From Bacteroidales bacterium (lineage in GTDB: Bacteria > Bacteroidota > Bacteroidia > Bacteroidales > WCHB1-69), in the NCBI GenBank assembly GCA_031266895.1, contig JAISAD010000064.1:1-26789 (forward strand): 26,789 bases of DNA, read 5' to 3'. The notes beneath the pieces are model-generated. The model was not told where the DNA came from. It did no database searches and saw nothing but the letters and a program-made list of their open reading frames with translations. Both the position numbers and the translations under genes were made by a program. Shown one piece after another: positions 18,235 through 24,735 of this stretch. Each line of letters begins with the position of its first letter. Position 1 is the first letter of the stretch.

Positions 18235-19754
18235 TAAGATAAGGCAATTATTGAAATGGCTCTTTTAATACGGCGCGTAACCTCTTCAACGCCCAGAAAG
18301 TCAATAATTTCAAACAGGTCAGGTCCTTTAGCCGCACCCACCAAGGCAATGCGCAGGCAATTCATAATTTGCCCCATATTGAGGGCGTTATCTTGAATCC
18401 AGGCTACAGTGCGATTGTGAGCGTGCTCTTTGCAAAATGGCTTTTCTTCGGTCAAAATAGCAGCGATAGCTTGCAGATGTTCCGGAGTATCTGATTTCCA
18501 GCGTTTTTTAATCACCTGCTCATCATACTGTTGTGGCGGTTCAAAGAGAAAAGCGCTCTGTTCCCATATATCTTTGGTAAAGTTTATACGCTCTTTCACC
18601 AGCGAGATGACTTTTAGAATACGTTCCTCAGATTCATTGATGTTTTTTTCAGCCAATTGCATGGCAAAAGCGTGCGCCAACAGTTCATTCGACATCATTT
18701 GCAGGTACTTGTGATTGAACCATTTTGCCTTTTCCGGGTCAAATTTGGCTCCCGACTTATTAATTTTCTCGATGGAAAACAGCGCAGTCATCTCTTCAAT
18801 CGTCATCACTTCCTGACCGTTGCCCGGATTCCAGCCCAGCAGGGCCAGCATATTGACTACGGCTTGCGGAACATAACCCGTTTCACGGTAGCCTACCGAC
18901 ACTTCTCCACTCTTGGGATCGTGCCATTCGAGGGGAAATACAGGAAAGCCCAATCGGTCGCCATCCCGTTTGCTCAACTTCCCGTTGCCGTCAGGTTTCA
19001 ACAGCAGTGGCAAATGGGCAAATTGAGGCGCTTCCCACCCAAAAGCGTGATAAAGCATCACATGCAGGGGTGCAGAGGGCAACCACTCTTCACCCCTGAT
19101 CACATGCGTAATATCCATAGTATGATCATCCACAATATTGGCCAAATGATAGGTCGGCATTCCGTCGGATTTGTATAATACCTTATCGTCCAATGTATTG
19201 GAATTAACTATAACATCTCCCCGTATTAAATCACGTACTGTAATATCTCTATTTTCGGGAAATTTGAAACGAATCACATAAGGTTCGTCAGCCGCCAATT
19301 TTGCCGAAACCTCTTCGGCGCCAAGAGTCAGGGAGTTGCACAACGAAAGACGGCTATGCACGTCATATTGAAAATTTTTCTTTTCTGCTTCAGCTGCCTT
19401 GCGCAGCATATCCAGCGATTCGGCACTGTCGAAAGCATAGTAAGCCCACCCGCTTTCAAGCAGTTGAACGGCATACTGTTTATACATCGCTTTCCGTTCC
19501 GACTGCTTGTAGGGACCACAGGCACCACCTACGTGTACACCCTCGTCAAACTCAATATTCAGCCATTTAAAAGCCTCCACAATATAGGCTTCCGCACCCG
19601 GCACAAAGCGGGTTTGGTCAGTATCTTCAATTCGCAAAATAAAAGTGCCGCCATGCTTTTTAGCAAAAAGGTAATTATAGAGGGCGGTTCTTACGCCACC
19701 AATATGCAATGGGCCGGTAGGACTTGGGGCAAAGCGAACTCTTGGTTTTATCAT
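18234..19754 (-). CDS. gltX: Glutamyl-tRNA synthetase
   Basis: Charges tRNA-Glu with glutamate. The 506-residue class I synthetase starts with RFAPSPTGPLHIGGVRTALYN (7-27), which includes the HIGH-like HIGG (17-20). It has RIEDTDQTR (41-49) and the second signature GKLSKRDGDR (258-267). The C-terminal anticodon-binding part is helical. Length and order fit bacterial GltX. The minus-strand element TACCTTTG (19788-19781) lies 27 bases before the ATG. Its stop overlaps the murC start, making a two-gene operon. A tRNA-Glu lies 12 kb away in this window but is not linked to it. Confidence 0.97.
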   Translation of the reverse strand: MIKPRVRFAPSPTGPLHIGGVRTALYNYLFAKKHGGTFILRIEDTDQTRFVPGAEAYIVEAFKWLNIEFDEGVHVGGACGPYKQSERKAMYKQYAVQLLESGWAYYAFDSAESLDMLRKAAEAEKKNFQYDVHSRLSLCNSLTLGAEEVSAKLAADEPYVIRFKFPENRDITVRDLIRGDVIVNSNTLDDKVLYKSDGMPTYHLANIVDDHTMDITHVIRGEEWLPSAPLHVMLYHAFGWEAPQFAHLPLLLKPDGNGKLSKRDGDRLGFPVFPLEWHDPKSGEVSVGYRETGYVPQAVVNMLALLGWNPGNGQEVMTIEEMTALFSIEKINKSGAKFDPEKAKWFNHKYLQMMSNELLAHAFAMQLAEKNINESEERILKVISLVKERINFTKDIWEQSAFLFEPPQQYDEQVIKKRWKSDTPEHLQAIAAILTEEKPFCKEHAHNRTVAWIQDNALNMGQIMNCLRIALVGAAKGPDLFEIIDFLGVEEVTRRIKRAISIIALS

Positions 19755-19780
19755 TAATTTTTGGGTTAAAATTTAGCGTG

Positions 19781-19788
19781 CAAAGGTA
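19781..19788 (-). promoter_or_regulatory. -7 element of the gltX-murC operon
   Basis: TACCTTTG on the minus strand fits TAnnTTTG, 27 bases before the gltX ATG. No TTG is seen at the proper distance upstream. Confidence 0.5.
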
Positions 19789-19832
19789 CGGGATTTTTTG
19801 AAATAGAAAAAAGAGGAAACACAACATTGTTG

Positions 19833-20110
19833 CTATTCTGCCCTTTTCGCCCGTGAACGACCCGAAAAGCGCTTTTCCAGTTCCTCTGCAATCAGTACAG
19901 CATTGGGATGTTTCCGTTTCATATCCTCTTTGCTTGAACCGTAGTAAGCAAATCCTGCCACATAAGCCTCGCTGCCGGCGAGAATCATCATGTCTACAGT
20001 TTCTTGGTCAGTTGCGACAGCGGCACATAAAATTCACGCAAGAGTAAAAGAGATATGTAGCAGTAGTTTTGGTGGCTCGCACCCACCGGATCCACCACGC
20101 AAAATTCCAT
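19833..20110 (-). pseudogene. Small gene broken by a frameshift (unknown function)
   Basis: Two short minus-strand frames abut. The first (20110-19994, 38 codons) begins MEFCVVDPVGASHQNY and ends REFYVPLSQLTKKL-stop. The second (19991-19833, 52 codons) begins MMILAGSEAYVAGFAYYG and ends RFSGRSRAKRAE-stop. Both read like real protein. Adding one base near 19995 joins them into a single 93-residue protein (…QLTKKLVDMMILAGSEAY…), so a one-base deletion is the simplest explanation. A sequencing error or two coupled small genes remain possible. No promoter of the TAnnTTTG type is visible. The family is not one I can name. The start codon lies within an inverted repeat (20107-20139). Confidence 0.5.
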
Positions 20111-20318
20111 AAAAATAGCATTTTAACACTATTTTATGGGCAAACTAAAACCAAAATTCAACTTTTAGGATGGTTTGTTTTTACCCCATAAAGTTCGTAA
20201 ACAAGTTTTCGAAGCTCTGCATAACATTTACGCTTCGCAGCATTCCACTTTGATTTCCCGTTTTGGCAAAAAAGCAATGCTTTTTGGTATTGCAAAAGAA
20301 TATTATTCAAAAATTCCG
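20111..20318. other. Intergenic stretch with an inverted repeat and a possible gene remnant
   Basis: CCATAAAAATAG (20107-20118) and CTATTTTATGG (20129-20139) form an imperfect hairpin with one bulged base. GGTGG and CCACC enclose a 7-base loop at about 20071-20087, just left of this stretch. On the minus strand a frame ending at 20158 reads KWNAAKRKCYAELRKLVYEL shortly before its stop. It looks protein-like but has no ATG; a TTG at 20295 would give 45 residues. It may be the tail of another decayed small gene in line with the broken one at 19833-20110. Confidence 0.4.
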
Positions 20319-20326
20319 TAAATTTG
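20319..20326 (+). promoter_or_regulatory. -7 element of the phosphohexomutase gene
   Basis: TAAATTTG fits TAnnTTTG, 32 bases before the ATG at 20359. The nearest TTG (20290-20292) is 26 bases upstream, too far for the usual spacing. Confidence 0.5.
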
Positions 20327-20358
20327 CACCGCTTTTCAGGAACAAAACAATATAAACT

Positions 20359-21702
20359 ATGGGAGCGTTCAAATCTTACGATTTTCGAGGCATATATGAA
20401 AAGGACTTTACCTTGGATGATATTTATAAAATCGGCTATTTTTTGCCACAGTTGTTGAACGTATCGAAAGTGCTGGCAGGGCGCGATATGCGTACCTCTA
20501 CGCCGGCCATTTTTGAGGCGCTTCGGCGTGGCATTACCGACAGCGGAGCAGACCTCTACGACATGGGGCTGACTACCACCCCTATGGTTTACTATTTTAC
20601 AGCCAGACATGGATTCGATTCATCGGTAATGATTACAGCTTCACATAATCCAAAAGCGTATAACGGACTTAAGTTTTCGCGCACTAATGCCTTGCCTATG
20701 GGTTATGACAATGGACTCCGGGAATTGGAAAGCATGGTGCAACTGTCTGATATTAAGCCTGCTGCAAATAAAGGGAAAGTGATACCTCTTGAGGTGAAAG
20801 CGGAATATTTAGACTTTTTAGCGCAATACCGGTATGATTTTTCCAACCTTAAAATCGTGATGGATTGCTCGAATGGCATGGCTTCTTTGTTGGTAAAGGA
20901 GTTGTTTGGCATGCAACCGATTTATCTGTACGATACGCTTGACGGCACATTTCCCAATCATGAAGCCAACCCCTTGGAGCCTGAAAATGTGGTAGATTTG
21001 CAGCAAAAAACATTGGCCGAAAAGGCTGATATCGGCGTGATTTTTGATGGAGACGCCGATCGCGTGATGTTTGTAGATGAGTTGGGACAATTTATTCCGC
21101 CCGATTTGATAATTGCTGTGCTGGCGCACTTTTTTATTGGCGAAAAAAATATGCAGGGTTATGTTATTCAAGATATTAGAACGTCAAAATCGGTTGCGGA
21201 ATATATTGCCGATATGAGACGGCAAAGCTACATCTGGCGTGTGGGACGAGCCTACGCTGCCCGTAAATTGCGGGAAATTGATGGTGCTTTCGGTGGTGAG
21301 TTTGCCGGTCATTACTACTTCCGCGATTTCTACTATTCCGACTCCGCCATGCTGGCCGCGCTGGTAGCATTGCATGTTTTTAGCGAAATGAAACGGCACG
21401 GCAAAACGGTATCGCAATTGATAAGCGAGATTGTACGCTATGCCAATTCAGGTGAAATTAATTTCAAAATTGAACGAAAGATCGAAGCTATGGAAGCGGT
21501 AAAAAATCATTTTACTGCTCAGGAGACACCTGCTGTTCTGATGGATTTTGACGGCTATCGCATTGAGTTTAAGGATTGGTGGTTTAATATCCGCCCTTCT
21601 AACACTGAACCCTATTTGCGCCTCTTGATAGAAGCAAGAAGTAAAGAATTGCTGCAAAGAAAACTGCAGGAAACCGAACACATTCTGGAAGCATTTAAGT
21701 AG
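20359..21702 (+). CDS. Phosphomannomutase/phosphoglucomutase
   Basis: An alpha-D-phosphohexomutase that moves phosphate between C1 and C6 of a hexose via a phosphoserine, feeding GDP-mannose or UDP-glucose synthesis. The 447-residue protein has all four domain marks. These are the phosphoserine loop TASHNPKAYNG (93-103, Ser95), the Mg2+ loop DGDADR (230-235), the sugar-specificity loop GGEFAGH, and the phosphate-binding RPSNTEPYLRLL near the C-terminus. KSYDFRGIY at the N-terminus and the length favour the bifunctional PMM/PGM group over GlmM, whose sugar loop and start differ. Which sugar is preferred cannot be read with certainty. It is transcribed alone and borders the accessory region to its right. 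Confidence 0.92.
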   Translation: MGAFKSYDFRGIYEKDFTLDDIYKIGYFLPQLLNVSKVLAGRDMRTSTPAIFEALRRGITDSGADLYDMGLTTTPMVYYFTARHGFDSSVMITASHNPKAYNGLKFSRTNALPMGYDNGLRELESMVQLSDIKPAANKGKVIPLEVKAEYLDFLAQYRYDFSNLKIVMDCSNGMASLLVKELFGMQPIYLYDTLDGTFPNHEANPLEPENVVDLQQKTLAEKADIGVIFDGDADRVMFVDELGQFIPPDLIIAVLAHFFIGEKNMQGYVIQDIRTSKSVAEYIADMRRQSYIWRVGRAYAARKLREIDGAFGGEFAGHYYFRDFYYSDSAMLAALVALHVFSEMKRHGKTVSQLISEIVRYANSGEINFKIERKIEAMEAVKNHFTAQETPAVLMDFDGYRIEFKDWWFNIRPSNTEPYLRLLIEARSKELLQRKLQETEHILEAFK

Positions 21703-21763
21703 GCGCGGTCCAATATTGCCTGTTTCCAAACGCTTAATTATCCCATTGTGTGCTTCTGTTTTT

Positions 21764-21791
21764 TTGTGCATGTGAAAATTCCATATATTTG
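21764..21791 (+). promoter_or_regulatory. Promoter of HTH gene copy 1
   Basis: TTG (21764-21766), a 17-base spacer and TATATTTG (21784-21791). It gives a leader of about 255 bases before the HTH ATG. A second TATTTTTG at 21975-21982 exists only in this copy. The -33 TTG lies just outside the repeat. Confidence 0.5.
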
Positions 21792-22053
21792 CACTTGTAA
21801 CAAATCGTAACATAATTAGTAATTTTAAAAAAACATGTAGATATAGAAAAGTATGTAATTTATTAAAAATCAGAGCTTTTAGCCCTTATTTTCGTTATTT
21901 TAAATTCTGGAAAATTTAATCATGCAAAAGAGAATAAGAAGCATAATTTGCGTATGCGTGAATTGTTTTGTATGTATTTTTGCATGGGTATTTTCCAGAA
22001 CCTTAAATGATAATAGTTTCAAAGTAAATTCACGTTATTTATTGTATAAAATT

Positions 22054-22266
22054 ATGGTTCACATCGGAAAAATTATTGAAGAAAAACTTGTAAAAGAAAG
22101 CAGAACCCCCGCATGGCTTGCCAGACAGATGGGGCATCATCGCAGTTATGTGCATCGTCTGCTTAAAAAACCTACTGTTGATACGGGAGATTTGGAAATT
22201 ATATCTAATATATTGAAATTCGACTTCTTTACCTGTTATAATAGCTCTATAGAAGAGTCTCTATAG
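22054..22266 (+). CDS. Small XRE/Cro-like HTH protein, copy 1
   Basis: The 70-residue protein is essentially one Cro/C1-type helix-turn-helix domain. TPAWLARQMG (18-27) fits helix 2 and HRSYVHRLLKKPT (29-41) the recognition helix. The opening MVHIGKIIEEKL and the ending ILKFDFFTCY resemble small Bacteroidetes XRE-type proteins that often precede surface or phage-derived genes. The frame continues upstream to an ATG at 21922, but that ATG is missing in copy 2 and the extension is poorly conserved, so MVHIG is the start. It probably binds DNA as a dimer. Target unknown; the inverted repeat 18 bases downstream (22284-22320) is one candidate. Confidence 0.85.
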   Translation: MVHIGKIIEEKLVKESRTPAWLARQMGHHRSYVHRLLKKPTVDTGDLEIISNILKFDFFTCYNSSIEESL

Positions 22267-22330
22267 CGAAGGCAGTAAGCCTCGTTGCAACTTTGCAATG
22301 ATCTATCCCGAACTTACAACAAATCGGCCA

Positions 22331-22359
22331 TTGTGGTTCAAATATTTGTTGTATTTTTG
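22331..22359 (+). promoter_or_regulatory. Promoter of the CFI-box-like lipoprotein gene
   Basis: TTG (22331-22333), an 18-base spacer and TATTTTTG (22352-22359), 47 bases before the lipoprotein ATG. It lies inside the repeat. In copy 2 the matching TTG reads TTA. Confidence 0.6.
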
Positions 22360-22405
22360 CACTATTGTTAAGTCAAAAAATATTAACATTTTAAACAGTA
22401 CTCGT

Positions 22406-23419
22406 ATGAGAAAAATATTAAGTTTATTAGCTGTTTTAGCGGCAGGAACATTAGCCTTTACGGCATGTAAAAAACAATATTCTTCAGGTGGTATCCCCAG
22501 GGAACCTGATGCCGTAGAAAAAATCAACTTTGATTTAACAGGCAAATCACATCAAGCAGAATTTTTAATTTACAAAGGTATGCAAGACGGGTATTACAGA
22601 GAAACCGCTTCGCGTGCATCGGAAGAAAATCTGTTTCAGCTTGCAAAAGAGTATTGTGCGGGTAAAAACATTGCAATGGAGAATCCTGTATTTGCCTTTG
22701 TCCTGTACTATGATTCACTCGTTATACAGCCATCTCCTACTGTAACCGACGAACACATAAAGGGTGTGAGTGTGTATGATGTGAAGGGAAGGAAAATTAC
22801 ACACCACTTATTTGTAAGAAATGAGAACTCGGAATTTTATGAAGTAGAAAACGTAAGAGTGGCTGTAGAGGGGATAACATCTACCCATCTTCATTATTAT
22901 CTTAAAAATTATGTATTTACTGACCCTCAGAACAAATCATGGATTACAATAAAAGGGGAATTTGCAGAAGATGTGTATAAAAATATAAAGGAATACTATG
23001 CCCTTTTTCGATATGAAGCAAAAGATGCAATAGTGGAAAACAGGTTTTTTAACATGGATTTAATGTGCGCTTTTCGAGATGATTTTTTATCTAATTCCAA
23101 AAAAGGCGAGGAGTATATTGTCAATTATTACTATTTAATCGAGGAATATGGAGGAAAAATCGGTCTTGCATTGGCATTACGATCCGCTTCGTTTTTTAAG
23201 AAGTTTAATCCTGTGATAGAGGCATTTGTAAATCCGGAAAAGCATTTAACGGAAATTATGTTTACGGATGAACTGTCAGATTCTCTTTTGAAGCTGCTTG
23301 ATAAATATGAAAAAATTACAAAGAGCAGCAAAGGAAAGTCCATACTTGCTTCTATTCGACAAGATATTGCTTCGTTTAGAAATAAACAGTTGCAGGACAT
23401 TCTTGCTATGATTAAATAG
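22406..23419 (+). CDS. Lipoprotein with a CFI-box-like motif
   Basis: The 337-residue protein has a lipoprotein signal peptide: MRKILSLLAVLAAGTLAFTA, then Cys21 as lipidation site. Residues ~30-170 are mixed strands and helices without a motif I know. Residues 221-242 (CAFRDDFL, SKKGEEYIVNYYYLI) resemble the CFI-box pattern (FRDxxLxxSxxGxxxVxxYYxxS) found at the C-terminus of many Bacteroidetes exported proteins. The stretch after 250 is helical and Lys-rich. The ATG at 22406 is preferred over an in-frame one at 22298 because it directly starts the signal peptide and follows the promoter. It is likely anchored to the inner or outer membrane facing the periplasm or surface. Function unknown. 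It is the payload of repeat copy 1. Confidence 0.8.
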   Translation: MRKILSLLAVLAAGTLAFTACKKQYSSGGIPREPDAVEKINFDLTGKSHQAEFLIYKGMQDGYYRETASRASEENLFQLAKEYCAGKNIAMENPVFAFVLYYDSLVIQPSPTVTDEHIKGVSVYDVKGRKITHHLFVRNENSEFYEVENVRVAVEGITSTHLHYYLKNYVFTDPQNKSWITIKGEFAEDVYKNIKEYYALFRYEAKDAIVENRFFNMDLMCAFRDDFLSNSKKGEEYIVNYYYLIEEYGGKIGLALALRSASFFKKFNPVIEAFVNPEKHLTEIMFTDELSDSLLKLLDKYEKITKSSKGKSILASIRQDIASFRNKQLQDILAMIK

Positions 23420-23607
23420 TGTTACAGGCAAGCAAATGAAACAACCTCTAACATTCCCGACCCAAATATTTCAGTCAGAACAGGCAGGGAACAGAGAATC
23501 AGTATTTTCATGCTTTGGCAAATTATACATGAATTTCAATTCCGGGAAAGGCGATACGGAGAGACGAGTGAAGACATAAGTTAATGCCTGTAGAAAAAAA
23601 TGTATGT
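23420..23607. other. Spacer between the lipoprotein gene and repeat copy 2
   Basis: Nothing gene-like is visible here. No T-tailed hairpin follows the lipoprotein stop, so transcripts may run into repeat copy 2. With the copy 2 leader this makes a gene-free stretch of 476 bases. Confidence 0.4.
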
Positions 23608-23622
23608 ATGTGAAAAATTCCA

Positions 23623-23630
23623 TATATTTG
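23623..23630 (+). promoter_or_regulatory. -7 element of HTH gene copy 2
   Basis: TATATTTG, conserved with copy 1. No TTG is present at -33; the sequence there is ATGTATGTATG. Confidence 0.45.
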
Positions 23631-23895
23631 CACTTGCAATAAGTAGTAACATAATTAGTAATTTTAAAAAAAACATGTAGATAGAGAAAAGTATGTAATT
23701 TATTAAAAATCAAAGCTTTTAGTTTCTGTTCTCGATATTCTAAATCTAGAAAATTTACCGATTATAAGAAGAATAGATAGCATAAGTTCATGCCATGCGT
23801 GAATTATTTTGTGTTTATTTCTTATATAGGTGTTTTCTAGAACCTTGAATATCAATAAAATTAAAATAGATTCACGTTATTCATTGTATAAAATT

Positions 23896-24108
23896 ATGGT
23901 TCACATCGGAAAAATTATTGAAGAAAAACTTGTAAAAGAAAGCAGAACCCCCGCATGGCTTGCCAGGCAAATGGGGCATCATCGCAGTTATGTGCATCGT
24001 CTGCTTAAAAAACCTACTGTTGATACGGGAGATTTGGAAATTATATCTAATATATTGAAATTCAACTTCTTTACCTGTTATAATAGCTCTATAGAAGAGT
24101 ATCTATAG
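23896..24108 (+). CDS. Small XRE/Cro-like HTH protein, copy 2
   Basis: A 70-residue HTH protein differing from copy 1 only at D57N and S69Y; two further base changes are silent. The HTH helices are identical, so both copies should recognise the same DNA site. The ATG at 23896 follows the shared TAAAATT context. An upstream ATG at 23830 is not conserved in frame with copy 1. The near-identity against strongly diverged flanks suggests purifying selection or gene conversion of the coding part. Downstream lies a perfect inverted repeat (24126-24162) and then the Cys-rich lipoprotein operon. Confidence 0.85.
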   Translation: MVHIGKIIEEKLVKESRTPAWLARQMGHHRSYVHRLLKKPTVDTGDLEIISNILKFNFFTCYNSSIEEYL

Positions 24109-24125
24109 CGAAGACAGTAAGTCTC

Positions 24126-24162
24126 GTTGCAAGTTTGCAACAATCTGTTCCAAACTTGCAAC
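24126..24162. promoter_or_regulatory. Inverted repeat, possible operator of the HTH protein
   Basis: GTTGCAAGTTTG (24126-24137) and CAAACTTGCAAC (24151-24162) are a perfect 12-bp inverted repeat with a 13-base spacer. It starts 18 bases after HTH copy 2 and ends 32 bases before the outward -7 element. In copy 1 the same place (22284-22295 and 22309-22320) matches at 9 of 12 pairs. It has no T tract, which favours a protein site over a terminator. Confidence 0.5.
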
Positions 24163-24193
24163 AAATCGGCGATTATGATTCAAATGTTTGTTG

Positions 24194-24201
24194 TATTTTT
24201 G
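24194..24201 (+). promoter_or_regulatory. -7 element after HTH copy 2
   Basis: TATTTTTG, identical to the promoter in copy 1, but the -33 TTG is TTA here, so it may be weaker or dependent on an activator. It is the only visible promoter for the operon starting at 24736. Confidence 0.45.
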
Positions 24202-24225
24202 CAACCAAAATTAAAGTTTATTTTA

Positions 24226-24432
24226 ATGCAGAACCGGATACTCATTTTACTGTTATCTTTCAAGCGCACTCTTAGAGGTTTGTGCCTGAGTTCTGTCGTA
24301 TTAAAATCAGCCGTTATGATGCTCTTTGGGTATGCCATAACTCTTATCAGGAAGGTAATCCTGCTTTCTGTTTTAGATATTCCTGCTCCAACTATTTTTC
24401 AATTGGGCAAAAATAAATTCGACCGAGTTTAA
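24226..24432 (+). CDS. Doubtful small ORF after repeat copy 2
   Basis: A 68-codon frame starts 24 bases after the -7 element, where copy 1 has its lipoprotein gene. It begins MQNRILILLLSFKRT and is hydrophobic, with one or two possible membrane segments (LCLSSVVLKSAVMMLFGY). It has no lipobox and no family I recognise. Another plus frame of the same stretch reads equally protein-like (CRIKISRYDALWVCHNSY), as does the minus strand. That is typical of a decayed or non-coding sequence. Its stop codon lies in a 10-bp inverted repeat. It could be a leader ORF or a relic. Confidence 0.25.
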   Translation: MQNRILILLLSFKRTLRGLCLSSVVLKSAVMMLFGYAITLIRKVILLSVLDIPAPTIFQLGKNKFDRV

Positions 24433-24735
24433 CTCCGGTGGATTGAGTGTGCTTGCCGTCGGAGTTAAAGGCTAACACAATTAGCCTGTAAGCATAGAAT
24501 TTATTTCTATCGTAATTGCAATTCTGCTCGGCAGATACGGCACGAATGGAGTCAATACAGCAAAAAAAAATGCCGTAACGATTCTCAGAAATAAAAATCC
24601 AGTTTGGGCAACAGGATTTTTGTAAACAGAGTGCCCCGTAACCTTTTAAAACAGGAATTCCTTGGCAAAAAGGGCAACAAGGAACTTCCTGGAGAGTGTC
24701 TAATTGCCCCAAAACGTTTCTAAAACAATTGAAAA
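24433..24735. other. Stretch dense in inverted repeats before the Cys-rich lipoprotein operon
   Basis: Several perfect stems follow one another: TTTAACTCCG (24428-24437) with CGGAGTTAAA (24460-24469); AGGCTAA (24469-24475) with TTAGCCT (24481-24487); the palindrome AATTGCAATT (24514-24523); TCTGC with GCAGA (24523-24535); TACGGCA (24536-24542) with TGCCGTA (24571-24577); and GGAATTCCTTG (24654-24664) with CAAGGAACTTCC (24678-24689, one bulge). A minus-strand frame (24712-24392, TTG start) is Cys-rich (CCPFC, CCPNW) but lacks a promoter or ATG. No TAnnTTTG is seen next to the 24736 gene. The stretch could be a structured mRNA leader or a relic of an inserted element. Confidence 0.4.

Larger units (their letters stand above)
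21770..22361 (+). repeat. Direct repeat, copy 1: promoter, leader, HTH gene, inverted repeat, outward promoter
   Basis: This ~592-bp block recurs at 23608-24203 in the same orientation. Both start at ATGTGAAAA, next to TTCCATATATTTGCACTTG, and end at TTTGTTGTATTTTTGCA. The HTH gene inside differs at 4 of 213 bases by eye. The leader (about 21800-22053) differs at roughly a fifth to a quarter of positions with small indels, and the 3' flank at about 14 of 95. The repeat ends a few bases past the promoter that drives the next gene, so the unit is a complete regulator-plus-promoter cassette with a different payload after each copy. The leader before the HTH gene makes up most of the otherwise gene-free stretch from 21703 to 22053. 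Confidence 0.9.
23608..24203 (+). repeat. Direct repeat, copy 2
   Basis: Same layout and orientation as 21770-22361: promoter, ~265-base leader, HTH gene, inverted repeat and outward promoter. Compared with copy 1 it lacks the TATTTTTG at 21975, has lost the ATG at 21922, and has TTA instead of TTG in the outward promoter. Its inverted repeat is perfect where copy 1 has mismatches. Recombination between the copies would remove 1838 bp, including the lipoprotein gene. Confidence 0.9.

Noticed and set aside
20071..20087. GGTGG/CCACC stem with 7-base loop resembling a tRNA T arm
   Set aside because: The loop lacks the TTC and A of a T loop and no other tRNA arms are present.
21922..22053. N-terminal extension of HTH copy 1 to the ATG at 21922
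   Set aside because: Copy 2 lacks this ATG and the frame is not kept between copies; the HTH domain and the shared MVHIG start fit the 70-codon form.
23426..23592. ACAGGCA...TGCCTGT ends resembling insertion-sequence termini
   Set aside because: Only seven bases, no transposase and no target duplication between them.
24392..24712. 106-codon minus-strand frame with CCPFC and CCPNW
   Set aside because: It has only a TTG start and no promoter, and competes with equally plausible frames on the plus strand; kept only as part of the structured stretch.
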